DNA from: Polaromonas sp.
GTDB taxonomy: Bacteria; Pseudomonadota; Gammaproteobacteria; Burkholderiales; Burkholderiaceae_C
Length of the DNA: 64,000 nt
NCBI GenBank assembly: GCA_025362315.1
Contig: JANYGP010000062.1
Span: 1 to 64,000 of the forward strand
Direction: 5' to 3'
Shown: positions 44,408 to 60,081 of the stretch, one piece after another
Layout: the number at the start of each line of letters is the position of its first letter
Numbering within the stretch: position 1 is the stretch's first letter
The notes under the pieces: model-generated
What the model was told of the DNA's origin: nothing
Databases searched by the model: none
What the model saw: only the letters and a program-made list of their open reading frames with translations
Made by a program: the position numbers and the translations under genes

Positions 44408-45343
44408 TTAGTCAGCTGGGGATGATCGTTTCGCGGTCAACAGACGGGTTGCCAGCGAAGGTGCCTGCGCACCGTCAGTCGATGCAGCGTCTGCATCAAC
44501 ATATGAAACATACTCCGGGTGCGCTAAAAACAGCGGACCACCAACAATGATACAAACTGATTTGTTGAGCGAAGTTTTTCGTATCACTTTAATGCTGGAG
44601 GCCAGCGCATCAAGCTGCGTGATGTTACCGAGTGAAAAACCGACCACATCAAACCATTCCCGCTGCACCATCAATTCCGGGTCTGCACCTGCTTCAGATG
44701 GCCCACCACCCACATCCCAGCCTGCACGCCTGAAAAATTCCGACACCATGACCAGGCCAAACGTGTGTTGTTCGCCAGGTGCAGGTAGCAGCAGCACCCT
44801 GCGTCCATTGGTAACGTTGTTTGCCTGACTGAACGCCGGGCTCAATTCCCGCAGTACCTGGTGCAGCCTGCCAAGTCCCAAGGTTACTTCTGTAAAGTCG
44901 CACAAGTCTTCCTCCCACAGCTTGCCCAAATATCTCGCCACCGGCGCAAGCAGGTCTGTGTAGATCGTTTCGACCGATATGCCGCTGTTTCGCATCGTGT
45001 CTATGCAGGCATGTGCAACGTTTTCATCGGGCGACAAAACCAGTTTGGCAAATGCCTCCACATCCTGCGTGCTGACCTGTGGGCTGGCAGGCTGAGCTGC
45101 AGAAAAGCACTCCTGCGCCGTAGGATGTGCCAACATCAGACGCGGGATGATTTCATGCTCAATGGCCCGGGACAACACTGCAAGTCGCAACTCGACTGCT
45201 TCCCGGTTTGCGTCACTGGCAAGCCGGGCAAGCGCCTGACTACCCTCTGTGTAGGCTTGACTGGCAGCCTCGGAATGAATTGACTTGTTGGTGGTTAACA
45301 CGTCGCTGGCATCGATTGGCTGGTTATTTAAATAGGCGTTCAC
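44408..45343 (-). CDS. aerR: Cobalamin-binding antirepressor (AerR/PpaA-type)
   Basis: The 311-residue protein has a helical N-terminal region (residues about 90-180) and a C-terminal B12-binding domain with the E-Q-H193-T-F-G motif that matches ExHxxG, as in AerR and CarH. Trp143 lies near the expected helix. AerR binds adenosylcobalamin and, when light-exposed, inactivates PpsR/CrtJ. The start is GTG preceded by GAGGAG, and ppsR follows by 29 bp, so this is an aerR-ppsR operon divergent from bchF. Confidence 0.9.
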   Translation of the reverse strand: MNAYLNNQPIDASDVLTTNKSIHSEAASQAYTEGSQALARLASDANREAVELRLAVLSRAIEHEIIPRLMLAHPTAQECFSAAQPASPQVSTQDVEAFAKLVLSPDENVAHACIDTMRNSGISVETIYTDLLAPVARYLGKLWEEDLCDFTEVTLGLGRLHQVLRELSPAFSQANNVTNGRRVLLLPAPGEQHTFGLVMVSEFFRRAGWDVGGGPSEAGADPELMVQREWFDVVGFSLGNITQLDALASSIKVIRKTSLNKSVCIIVGGPLFLAHPEYVSYVDADAASTDGAQAPSLATRLLTAKRSSPAD

Positions 45344-45707
45344 TGGTTTGTCTCCTCACGTCTGACTTCAGACTCCACTCAGGGGTTGGGCCTGGACACT
45401 GAACAATATCAGTCCCTTTTTGCGCTGCAATCAATCTCTAAGCGTTTCGCATACGCCCCAGGCTATTCAAAATATAACAAAATCGAATTTGGACTAAATT
45501 ATCGTAGTCGAAAACCGCATTTATGGGTAATTTCTACGAGTTTGTACACGGCTCAGAGAAATCAGTCAACCAAGTTTTTACCTAATTGAGATTATTTTGT
45601 GTCTGGGTTCATACTGTGCCGCGTTTGTTTCCGGGCTCAAAAAGTGTCACTTTAAATTTACGTCAATATAAGTTGACACATTGATGAAGCACGGTTAAAT
45701 TGGAGGT
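45344..45707. other. 364-bp divergent control region, aerR / bchF
   Basis: This gap separates the aerR-ppsR operon (minus) from the bchF superoperon (plus). The bchF side holds PpsR-like sequences and a promoter (45645-45701). The aerR side is AT-rich (about 45460-45550) with no site I can name. No gene is seen. Confidence 0.7.
45645..45701 (+). promoter_or_regulatory. bchF superoperon promoter with imperfect PpsR-like sites
   Basis: TTGACA (45673-45678), a 17-bp spacer and TAAATT (45696-45701) place the predicted start at about 45708, the bchF ATG. Imperfect PpsR-like sites lie at 45645-45662 (TGT-N12-ACG) and 45661-45678 (CGT-N12-ACA, a palindrome GTCAA-N6-TTGAC) and overlap the -35. Confidence 0.55.
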
Positions 45708-47503
<1,796 letters not shown>

Positions 47504-47507
47504 GACC

Positions 47508-49056
47508 ATGCAATTAACCCTCTGGACATACGAAGGCCCACCCCATGTGGGTGCCATGCGCGTCGCAACAGCGATGGAAGACGTGCATTACGTGTTGCAT
47601 GCACCGCAGGGCGATACGTACGCTGACTTGCTGTTCACCATGATCGAACGCTTGCCCAAGCGCCCGCCGGTGACGTACACCACTTTTCAAGCGCGTGACT
47701 TGGGTGGCGACACCGCAGAGCTGTTCAAAAACGCAGCCCGCGAAGCTTTCGAACGCTTCAAGCCCAAAGCCATGCTGGTGGGTGCGTCATGCACTGCTGA
47801 GCTGATTCAGGACGACCCAGGTGGATTGGCAAAAGCGCTCGATTTGCCCATTCCCGTTGTCGCACTTGAATTGCCCAGCTACCAGCGCAAAGAAAACTGG
47901 GGCGCATCCGAGACTTTTTACCAATTGACGCGCTCACTGGCCAAACCCAAAACTGAACGCGCTGCCAATGGGCGCAAATCCTGCAACATTCTTGGGCCCA
48001 CGGCACTGGGCTTCAGGCATCGCGATGACCTGCGTGAAATCACAGGCTTGCTTGGGCAACTTGGCATCGACATCAATGTGGTGGCGCCTTTGGGTTCAAC
48101 ACCCGCTGACATGGCGCGCCTGAGTGATGCTGACTTCAACGTGGTGCTTTATCCTGAAATAGCCTCAGTCGCAGCCCAATGGTTGACACGCACATTCGGT
48201 CAGCCCGCCACCAAAATTGTCCCGATTGGATCTGGCGCAACCCGTGACTTCATTCATGAAGTGGCGCAACTCGCTGGCGTTGATGCAAGCACCGTGTTGC
48301 AAAGCGCTGATGCCAGAGCCCTGTGGTATGCCAAGTCAGTCGACTCAACGTATTTGACCAATAAACGCGTTTTTATCTTTGGTGACGCCACACATGCAGT
48401 TGCAGCCGCCCGTATTGCCAGCCGGGAGCTGGGTTTCACGGTTGTGGGCTTGGGTACCTACAGCCGCGAACACGCTCGTGAAGTTCGCGAAGCTGCCAGG
48501 CTGTACGGCATAGAGCCATTGATCACCGACGATTACCTGGAAGTTGAAGCCAAGGTGGCTGAGCTGCAACCCGAACTGGTGCTGGGCTCACAAATGGAGC
48601 GTCACATTGCCAAGCGTTTGGGCATACCTTGTGCCGTGATTTCAGCCCCAGTGCATGTGCAGGACTTCCCGGCGCGCTATTCACCTCAAATGGGTTTTGA
48701 AGGCGCCAATGTGATGTTTGACACGTGGGTGCACCCACTGATGATGGGGCTGGAAGAGCACCTGATTGGCATGTTCCGGGGCGATGCAGAATTTCACGAA
48801 GACGCCAGCCCTTCGCACCTCGGAAAATCAGCGGTTGTTAATAAAGCGACTGCTGAAGTTCAAGCCAGTGAAGCGATTTCAAGCGCTGCCAAAACATCAG
48901 CCGAAGCAATTGAACATGCTGTTGCAGTTTGGGGCCCAGACGCTGAAAAAGAGCTCAAAAAAATTCCGTTTTTTGTGCGCGGCAAAGCCAAGCGCAACAC
49001 TGAACAATACGCCAAAGACATGGGTCTGCAGACCATCACGCTAGAGACACTTTACG

Positions 49057-49082
<26 letters not shown>
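47508..49082 (+). CDS. bchB: Dark protochlorophyllide reductase, subunit B
   Basis: The 524-residue protein starts at ATG 47508 ([20 protein letters not shown]); the frame upstream lies inside bchN and is not used. Asp36 (QGDTYAD) is the unusual fourth ligand of the NB cluster. It carries a C-terminal extension with the conserved PCP_red-like segment ([16 protein letters not shown]). Its end overlaps the bchH start by 26 bp. Confidence 0.94.
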
Positions 49083-53867
<4,785 letters not shown>

Positions 53868-53885
53868 CAGAAAGTTAACGCCAGC

Positions 53886-54593
53886 ATGACTGTCAACACC
53901 ACCGCTTACACGAGCCGCCGCGCTCAAATTGAGGACTACTTCGACCGCACGGCGGTGCAAGCCTGGGAGCAACTCACGTCTGATGCGCCAGTGGGCCGCA
54001 TTCGCACAACAGTGCGTGCAGGCCGTGACAAAATGCGTGCCAGGTTGCTGTCCTGGTTGCCTGAAGATTTGACCGGCCGCAGGGTGCTGGATGCCGGTTG
54101 TGGTACGGGCGCGCTAGCCATCGAAGCCGCTCGGCGCGGTGCCAATGTGGTGGCCATTGATTTGTCACCCAAATTGGTGGAATTGGCACGCCAGCGCATT
54201 CCTGCGTCGTTGACGAAAGGCTCGCTGGACTTTCGCAGTGGCGACATGCTGGACGCCAGTTTGGGTCAGTTTGATCATGTCGTGGCCATGGACTCTGTCA
54301 TTCACTACGAAACCAGAGACGCAGTGTCGGCCTTGTCGCAGCTGGCTGAACGCACTACGACATCAATTGCCTTCACCTTCGCGCCGCGTACTCCTTTGCT
54401 GGCCGCCATGATTTCCGTCGGCCGCTTGTTGCCGCGAAGCAACCGCGCGCCCTGGCTGGAACCCATGGCCAAAGAAAAATTGCTGGCACTGATGGCGCAA
54501 GACAGCGCACTTATGGGCTGGCAGCACAACAGAGATGAGCGTGTGTCCAGCGGCTTTTACAAATCGCAAGCCATGGAGTGGACACGGCTGTGA
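53886..54593 (+). CDS. bchM: Mg-protoporphyrin IX methyltransferase
   Basis: This 235-residue SAM-dependent methyltransferase has motif I VLDAGCGTGALAIEAARRGA and motif post-I VVAIDLSPKLVELA. It methylates the C13 propionate of Mg-protoporphyrin IX before the AcsF cyclase step. It lies 18 bp after bchL and 10 bp before lhaA. Confidence 0.94.
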   Translation: MTVNTTAYTSRRAQIEDYFDRTAVQAWEQLTSDAPVGRIRTTVRAGRDKMRARLLSWLPEDLTGRRVLDAGCGTGALAIEAARRGANVVAIDLSPKLVELARQRIPASLTKGSLDFRSGDMLDASLGQFDHVVAMDSVIHYETRDAVSALSQLAERTTTSIAFTFAPRTPLLAAMISVGRLLPRSNRAPWLEPMAKEKLLALMAQDSALMGWQHNRDERVSSGFYKSQAMEWTRL

Positions 54594-54603
54594 GAACCAA
54601 AGT

Positions 54604-56052
54604 ATGAAAATCCCGAGTTTCAAAAACGGCATTCGCAATTTGCCCTTGAAGTATCTGCCGTTTGCGGACGCAGCCAGTGCTGGCTTGCCGATGGGCCGAT
54701 TGCTCAGGCTTTCTCTGTTTCAGGTTACGGTGGGCATGTCGATCGCACTGATGGTCGGTACGCTGAATCGGGTGATGATCGTAGAGCTTGGCGTTGCAGC
54801 ATGGCTGGTAGCCCTGATGGTGGCCATTCCATTGCTGGTGGCGCCTTTTCGGGCAGTGACGGGTTTTCGATCGGACACACACCGCTCTGCTTTTGGCTGG
54901 CGACGCGTGCCGTTCATCTGGACGGGCACGATGCTTCAGTTTGTTGGCCTGACCTTCATGCCGTTTGCATTGCTGGTTCTTTCAGGACAAGGTGAAATAC
55001 GAACGCCTGAATGGTTGAACCAGGCCATTGCGGGTTTGTCCTTTTTGCTGGTGGGTATCGGCTTGCAGACATCGCAAACCGCCGGTTTGGCCCTGGCCAC
55101 AGATTTGGCCGATGAGCCAACCCGTCCACGCGTCGTGGCATTGATGTACGTGATGCTGCTGTTGGGAATGGTTGGCAGCAGCTTTGCATTTAGCCTGATG
55201 CTGCAGGACTTCACGCCACAAAAAATGATTCAGGTCGTGCAAGGCCATGCCGTCTTGACATTGGTGTTGAATGCAATTGCACTGTGGAAACAGGAAGCTC
55301 GTGACCCAGCACGCGCAGCAGCCCTGAAGTCTGTACCCACACCGCTTTTCAAGGACGCATGGCGCGGTTTTATCAGCAACAACAAGGCGCGCAGATTCTT
55401 GACGATGCTTGCAATCGGCACTGCGGCATTCAACATGCAAGACATTGTTTTAGAGCCGTATGGCGGTGAAATTTTAAAATTGTCAGTCAGTGCCACCACA
55501 ATGTTGACAGCGCTTTTGGCCAGCGGATCGCTGGTAGCGTTTGTGGTTGCATCCCGTAAATTGTCTGCTGGCGTTGACCCGTGCAGGCTGGCCGCATATG
55601 GCGTGGTGTGCGGGCTGCCGGGGTTTTCTGCGGTTATTTTTGCAGCGCCACTTGACGCGACCTGGTTGTTTTATACGGGTGTGTTTTGCATTGGTTTTGG
55701 CGCTGGTCTGTTTTCTGTCAGCACGCTGGCGGCCGCGATGGGAATGGAGCGCAAGGAATTTGTAGGCTTGGCTTTGGGTGCCTGGGGCGCCGTTCAGGCA
55801 ACCGCAGCAGGACTGTCGATTGCTTTTGGCGGTGGTGCAAGAGATGTGGTTTCCGGTCTGGCGCTGCAGGGCTCACTTGGCCCAGCATTGGCAGTTCCAG
55901 TCACAGGCTACAGTTTTGTGTACTACCTTGAAATTTGTCTGCTGTTTGTCACGCTGATTGCCATTGGGCCATTGGTCAGGCGATCGGGCATTCCAGCAGC
56001 CCATCAGACACCGAAACCCGAGCGCTTTGGCCTGGCAGATTTGCCAGGCTGA
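54604..56052 (+). CDS. lhaA: Light-harvesting complex assembly protein LhaA (PucC family)
   Basis: The 482-residue membrane protein with about twelve hydrophobic segments belongs to the PucC/LhaA branch of the MFS. It starts at ATG 54604 (MKIPSFKNGIRNLPLKYLPF); the frame upstream lies inside bchM. Typical segments are RSAFGWRRVPFIWTGTMLQF and GIGLQTSQTAGLALATDLAD. It is needed for LH1 assembly or bacteriochlorophyll delivery. puhA follows after 73 bp. Confidence 0.92.
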   Translation: MKIPSFKNGIRNLPLKYLPFADAASAGLPMGRLLRLSLFQVTVGMSIALMVGTLNRVMIVELGVAAWLVALMVAIPLLVAPFRAVTGFRSDTHRSAFGWRRVPFIWTGTMLQFVGLTFMPFALLVLSGQGEIRTPEWLNQAIAGLSFLLVGIGLQTSQTAGLALATDLADEPTRPRVVALMYVMLLLGMVGSSFAFSLMLQDFTPQKMIQVVQGHAVLTLVLNAIALWKQEARDPARAAALKSVPTPLFKDAWRGFISNNKARRFLTMLAIGTAAFNMQDIVLEPYGGEILKLSVSATTMLTALLASGSLVAFVVASRKLSAGVDPCRLAAYGVVCGLPGFSAVIFAAPLDATWLFYTGVFCIGFGAGLFSVSTLAAAMGMERKEFVGLALGAWGAVQATAAGLSIAFGGGARDVVSGLALQGSLGPALAVPVTGYSFVYYLEICLLFVTLIAIGPLVRRSGIPAAHQTPKPERFGLADLPG

Positions 56053-56125
56053 AGCAAACTCTTCGAGCATTTATTAGCCACCCTTTTTTACTGTCACTGC
56101 AACCGCTACCCCAAGGAGAACCACC

Positions 56126-56890
56126 ATGCAAATAGGCGCTTTTACAGGCTATCTTGACTTACCCCAGATTATTTTGTACATGTTCTGGTTGTTTTTTGCA
56201 GGGATTATTTACTATCTGGTGCTGGAGGGCCACCGGGAAGGCTACCCGATGGAATCTGAGGAGCGGCCCGGCTCTGCGCCAATCACGGGCTGGCCCATTC
56301 CATCGCCGAAGACTTACCTTCTGGCAAACGGCAAAACTGTGACGGTTCCAGAGTTAAACCGACCCGAGCCGCCACAAAATACCCGCCGTGATGGCGCTTC
56401 ATTTGGCAACCCTTACATCCCAACGGGCGACTTGATGACTTCTGGCGTTGGCGCAGGTGCCTATGCCATGCGCGCTGACGTTCCTGACATGGACTTGCAC
56501 GGCTTCCCGATCATTCGCCCTTTGCGTGTGCTGGACGGTTTCGATGTGTCCAAGAACGATACCGATCCGCGCGGCTTGCCGGTATTGGGAACTGACAACA
56601 AAGTGGCTGGCACGGTGGTAGACATGTGGGTAGACACCTGCGAGATGATGTTCCGCTTTGTTGAAGTCGAACTGACAGATGGTGCACGCCGCGTGCTGCT
56701 TCCAGTGCCATTTGCACGCATCAAGCGTGACAGCGTGAAAGCGCACAGCATTTACGCAGCACAATTTAGCCAAGTGCCGGGGACTAAAAATGCCGACCAG
56801 GTGACGTTGCTGGAAGAAGAAAAAATCAGCGCTTACTACGGCGGCGGCACTATGTACGCTGACCCAACCCGGGCGGAGCCTTTGCTGTGA
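56126..56890 (+). CDS. puhA: Photosynthetic reaction centre subunit H
   Basis: The 254-residue protein has one N-terminal membrane helix (QIILYMFWLFFAGIIYYLVL) followed by a large cytoplasmic PRC-barrel-type domain. AAGGAG lies 7 nt before the ATG. It caps the reaction centre on the cytoplasmic side; the L and M genes (puf) are not in the window. It overlaps puhB by 4 bp. Confidence 0.95.
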   Translation: MQIGAFTGYLDLPQIILYMFWLFFAGIIYYLVLEGHREGYPMESEERPGSAPITGWPIPSPKTYLLANGKTVTVPELNRPEPPQNTRRDGASFGNPYIPTGDLMTSGVGAGAYAMRADVPDMDLHGFPIIRPLRVLDGFDVSKNDTDPRGLPVLGTDNKVAGTVVDMWVDTCEMMFRFVEVELTDGARRVLLPVPFARIKRDSVKAHSIYAAQFSQVPGTKNADQVTLLEEEKISAYYGGGTMYADPTRAEPLL

Positions 56891-57591
56891 ACATTCAGGG
56901 TACTGTTCAGCGCAATGTTCAAAGCAATGGACACGAACACGAGTTTGAAGCCGCCTACGGGCTGCCAGAACCTTTGCCCAAAGGCGAGAATATTTTGTGG
57001 CAGGGCGCACCAGAATTTGCCAATGTTGCAACGCGTATTTTTCACCTGAAAAAAGTAGCTGTTTATTTTGTTGTGCTGATGGGCGTGCGCGGCTCGTACC
57101 TGTATTCGGCTGGCGCGCCTGACTTGACGGTGCTTGCCGGCGTTCTGCTGGTTGCAGGTCTTGGTTTGACGGCCATGGTTGCCCTGGGTGTACTGGCGTG
57201 GCTGACAGCGCGCACCACGGCCTACACACTGACCGACCAGCGCATGGTGATGCGCATTGGTATCGTGCTGACATTGACTTTCAACCTGCCTCTGAAAAAA
57301 ATTGAATCAGCCGGCCTGATGTTGACAGGCAAAGGTTTCGGTGACATACCTTTGGCCTTGGGTGGCGGGGACCGCATTGGCTACTTCAACTTGTGGCCAC
57401 ATGCACGGCCCTGGAGACTTGCAAAGCCTGAGCCGATGCTGCGCTGCATTGCAGATGCACAGAATTTTGCAAATTTGCTGCAGACTTCGTGGGCACATGC
57501 CACGGGGAAAACAAGCACAGTCATGCACGCAAGCAATGACGCAGGGTTTGTCAATGCGCAAACCAGCACCATGAACCAGAAAACCGTTTGA
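56887..57591 (+). CDS. puhB: Photosynthetic complex assembly protein PuhB
   Basis: The 234-residue membrane protein has a bacterial PH-like region (ARTTAYTLTDQRMVMRIGIV) between and after about two hydrophobic segments. PuhB acts in reaction centre assembly in Rhodobacter. It overlaps puhA by 4 bp and is followed by puhC after 4 bp. Confidence 0.9.
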   Translation: MNIQGTVQRNVQSNGHEHEFEAAYGLPEPLPKGENILWQGAPEFANVATRIFHLKKVAVYFVVLMGVRGSYLYSAGAPDLTVLAGVLLVAGLGLTAMVALGVLAWLTARTTAYTLTDQRMVMRIGIVLTLTFNLPLKKIESAGLMLTGKGFGDIPLALGGGDRIGYFNLWPHARPWRLAKPEPMLRCIADAQNFANLLQTSWAHATGKTSTVMHASNDAGFVNAQTSTMNQKTV

Positions 57592-57595
57592 AAAT

Positions 57596-58111
57596 ATGAC
57601 CAGCAGTGCCCTTTCAGATGACAAGCCCGACAAATCTGAAAATCCTGAAAATCCTGAAAAAACCAGCAAGATGGTTGACACGTTTCCCCGTTGGGTTCTT
57701 TGGGCGACAGCGGCTTTGCTGGCTTTTACTCTTGTTGCAGTCGCCCTGGTGCGCGTGACAGGCAATGGCCCGGACCAGCTGGCTGAAGCAACCAAGGCCG
57801 AGAGACTTTTGCGCTTTGAAGACAGCCCCAATGGCGGTGTTGCAGTCATTGATGGCGTGACGGGTCAACTGCTGACGACGGTCATGGGCGAACAGGGGTT
57901 TTTTCGTGGTGCGATACGGGCACTGACACGGGATCGCATTTCCCGGAAAATTGGTTCCGAGCAGCCGTTTAAATTGATGTCCCGCAGCGATGGAAGGTTG
58001 ACGCTGTTTGATCCTGTCTCGGGCCAGAGCATCGACCTAGAATCGTTTGGCAGCGAAAACGCCGCCATATTTGCGCCCTTTTTAACGCTACAGCCTCAGA
58101 CCAAGCCATGA
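57596..58111 (+). CDS. puhC: Photosynthetic complex assembly protein PuhC
   Basis: The 171-residue protein has a short cytoplasmic, Lys/Glu-rich N-terminus (DKSENPENPEKTSK, from two 9-bp repeats), one membrane helix (WATAALLAFTLVAVALVRV) and a periplasmic domain beginning LRFEDSPNGGVAVIDGVTG. The last is typical of PuhC, which affects LH1/reaction-centre amounts. It lies 4 bp after puhB and 40 bp before acsF. Confidence 0.9.
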   Translation: MTSSALSDDKPDKSENPENPEKTSKMVDTFPRWVLWATAALLAFTLVAVALVRVTGNGPDQLAEATKAERLLRFEDSPNGGVAVIDGVTGQLLTTVMGEQGFFRGAIRALTRDRISRKIGSEQPFKLMSRSDGRLTLFDPVSGQSIDLESFGSENAAIFAPFLTLQPQTKP

Positions 58112-58151
58112 CGTCTGCCTAATTTTTATTTGAGCTTTTCAGGACAGCACT

Positions 58152-59228
58152 ATGCAAGCGACCGCCTCTGCCACCACATCTGCATCAGCCGCGCTGCAGG
58201 CCAAGCAAGACACACTCTTGAGCCCGCGCTTTTACACGACTGATTTTGCTGCAATGAACCGCATTGATGTTTCAGCCCTGCGCACAGAGTGGGACACCAT
58301 GCTGGCTGAATACGAAGGTGACAACAACCACGACCACTTTCAGCGCACACCTGAATTTGCTGTGGAAGTTGCAGAGCATTTTTCAAAGGTTAGTCCAGAG
58401 CTGCGGCAAGAATTTATTGAGTTTTTGATCAGCTCCCTGACGTCAGAATTTTCAGGTTGTATTCTGTACAACGAGATCCAAAAAAACGTGACCAACCCGG
58501 ACATCAAGGCGCTGATGCGGTACATGGCACGTGATGAGTCACGACACGCGGGTTTTATCAACCAGTCGCTCAAAGACTTTGGTCTGGGTCTTGATCTGGG
58601 TGATTTGAAGCGCACCAAGGCCTACACCTATTTCAAACCCAAATACATTTTTTACGCAACTTACCTGAGCGAGAAAATTGGATACGCGCGCTACATCACC
58701 ATCTTCAGGCAGCTGGAGCGCAACCCTGACAAACGCTTTCACCCGATTTTCAGGTGGTTTGAGCGCTGGTGCAATGACGAGTTTCGCCATGGTGAATCGT
58801 TTGCCCTCATCATGCGGGCCCAGCCACATTTGCTCAAAGGTTTGAATGTGCTGTGGATACGCTTCTTTTTGCTGGCAGTTTACGGCACGATGTATGTGCG
58901 CGACCACACACGCCCGCAATTAAAGGCCGCGATGGGGCTCGACCCTACTGCCTACGACTACGAAGTGTTCCGCATCACCAACGACATCACTAAACAGGTG
59001 TTTCCCGTCTCGCTTGACATTGACCACCCCGCTTTTCGTGCAGGCATGACACGTCTGTTTGCAGCACAAACTGGCATCAATGCTGCAAAAGCCCGGGGTG
59101 GCCTTGCGGGGCTGGTCAAGCAGGCTTATTGGGCAACTGTGGGGGCGCTGACATTTGCCCGGTTATTTGTGTTGCCGATGAAGCGCCACGAACTGCCCGC
59201 CGAAATCCGCATGCAGCCTGTCTGGTAG
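58152..59228 (+). CDS. acsF: Mg-protoporphyrin IX monomethyl ester oxidative cyclase
   Basis: This 358-residue diiron enzyme makes ring E with O2. The ligand motifs [14 protein letters not shown] (Glu108) and DESRHAGF (Glu129, His132) and the second pair [10 protein letters not shown] are present. Its presence and the absence here of the oxygen-independent bchE suggest aerobic anoxygenic growth, although bchE could lie elsewhere. It lies between puhC and puhE. Confidence 0.95.
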   Translation: MQATASATTSASAALQAKQDTLLSPRFYTTDFAAMNRIDVSALRTEWDTMLAEYEGDNNHDHFQRTPEFAVEVAEHFSKVSPELRQEFIEFLISSLTSEFSGCILYNEIQKNVTNPDIKALMRYMARDESRHAGFINQSLKDFGLGLDLGDLKRTKAYTYFKPKYIFYATYLSEKIGYARYITIFRQLERNPDKRFHPIFRWFERWCNDEFRHGESFALIMRAQPHLLKGLNVLWIRFFLLAVYGTMYVRDHTRPQLKAAMGLDPTAYDYEVFRITNDITKQVFPVSLDIDHPAFRAGMTRLFAAQTGINAAKARGGLAGLVKQAYWATVGALTFARLFVLPMKRHELPAEIRMQPVW

Positions 59229-59268
59229 CAGACCGCAACCGATACGCGTCCAAAAGCATTTATTCGCC

Positions 59269-60081
59269 ATGCTCGAGTCAACACTGTTCAAGCTGCTGGT
59301 GCCTGTGGTGTTTGCCATTTTTGTGTGGTGGTTTTCAACCGGCGTGGTGCTGCTGCTCAACGGCATGCCGCGCACCACCTTTCGCTGGAGCGTGCTGATA
59401 TCGTCCGTGCTGGCACTGACAGCGATGTATGGGCTGTCGCACACAGCCGCCACCTTGAGCGTTGTCAACGCGTACTGCGCATTTACTTGCGCGTTGCTGG
59501 TGTGGGGCTGGCATGAACTGACATTTTTAACGGGTTGGCTGACAGGCCCGCGCCGGCAGGCTTGCACAGCCGCCGGCGGCTGGCCACGTTTCAATCAAGC
59601 TGTCGCCGCTATTTTGTGGCACGAGCTCGCTATTTTGGCCAGCGGCGTTTTGATTGCGGTCATCACTTTCAATGCAGCCAACAAGATTGGCTTGTGGACG
59701 TTTGTGGTGCTGTGGGTCATGCGCACCAGCGCCAAATTAAATTTGTTTTTCGGCGTGCGCAATTTGTCTGAGGAATTTTTGCCGGCTCACCTGACCTACA
59801 TGGGCAGTTATTTCAAACGTCGGCCGATGAATGTATTTTTGCCATTTTCGATTGTTTTATCGACGCTGGCGCTCGTATATATTGCGCGACATGCTATGAA
59901 TATTGATACGCCCCCGGCTGAAACCGTGGGCTTGATTCTGGTCGGCAGCATGCTGGCCATGGCAATTTTGGAGCATTTTCTCCTGGTACTGCCCTTGCCT
60001 TCAACGGCATTGTGGCGCTGGGCCATGCGCAATCGCACGCCACTCGTTACGACCCGGGCAGCTGATTCGATGGGACATTGA
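59269..60081 (+). CDS. puhE: Photosynthetic complex assembly protein 2 (PuhE)
   Basis: The 270-residue membrane protein has about seven hydrophobic segments and the segment SAKLNLFFGVRNLSEEFLPA, matching the PuhE/DUF3623 family that modulates photosystem assembly. Its stop shares one base with the crtI start (TGATG), suggesting translational coupling. It lies 40 bp after acsF. Confidence 0.9.
   Translation: MLESTLFKLLVPVVFAIFVWWFSTGVVLLLNGMPRTTFRWSVLISSVLALTAMYGLSHTAATLSVVNAYCAFTCALLVWGWHELTFLTGWLTGPRRQACTAAGGWPRFNQAVAAILWHELAILASGVLIAVITFNAANKIGLWTFVVLWVMRTSAKLNLFFGVRNLSEEFLPAHLTYMGSYFKRRPMNVFLPFSIVLSTLALVYIARHAMNIDTPPAETVGLILVGSMLAMAILEHFLLVLPLPSTALWRWAMRNRTPLVTTRAADSMGH

Noticed and set aside
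45601-45620. TGT-N12-ACT near the bchF promoter as a further PpsR site
   Set aside because: Only half the pattern fits and single imperfect matches are expected often by chance.
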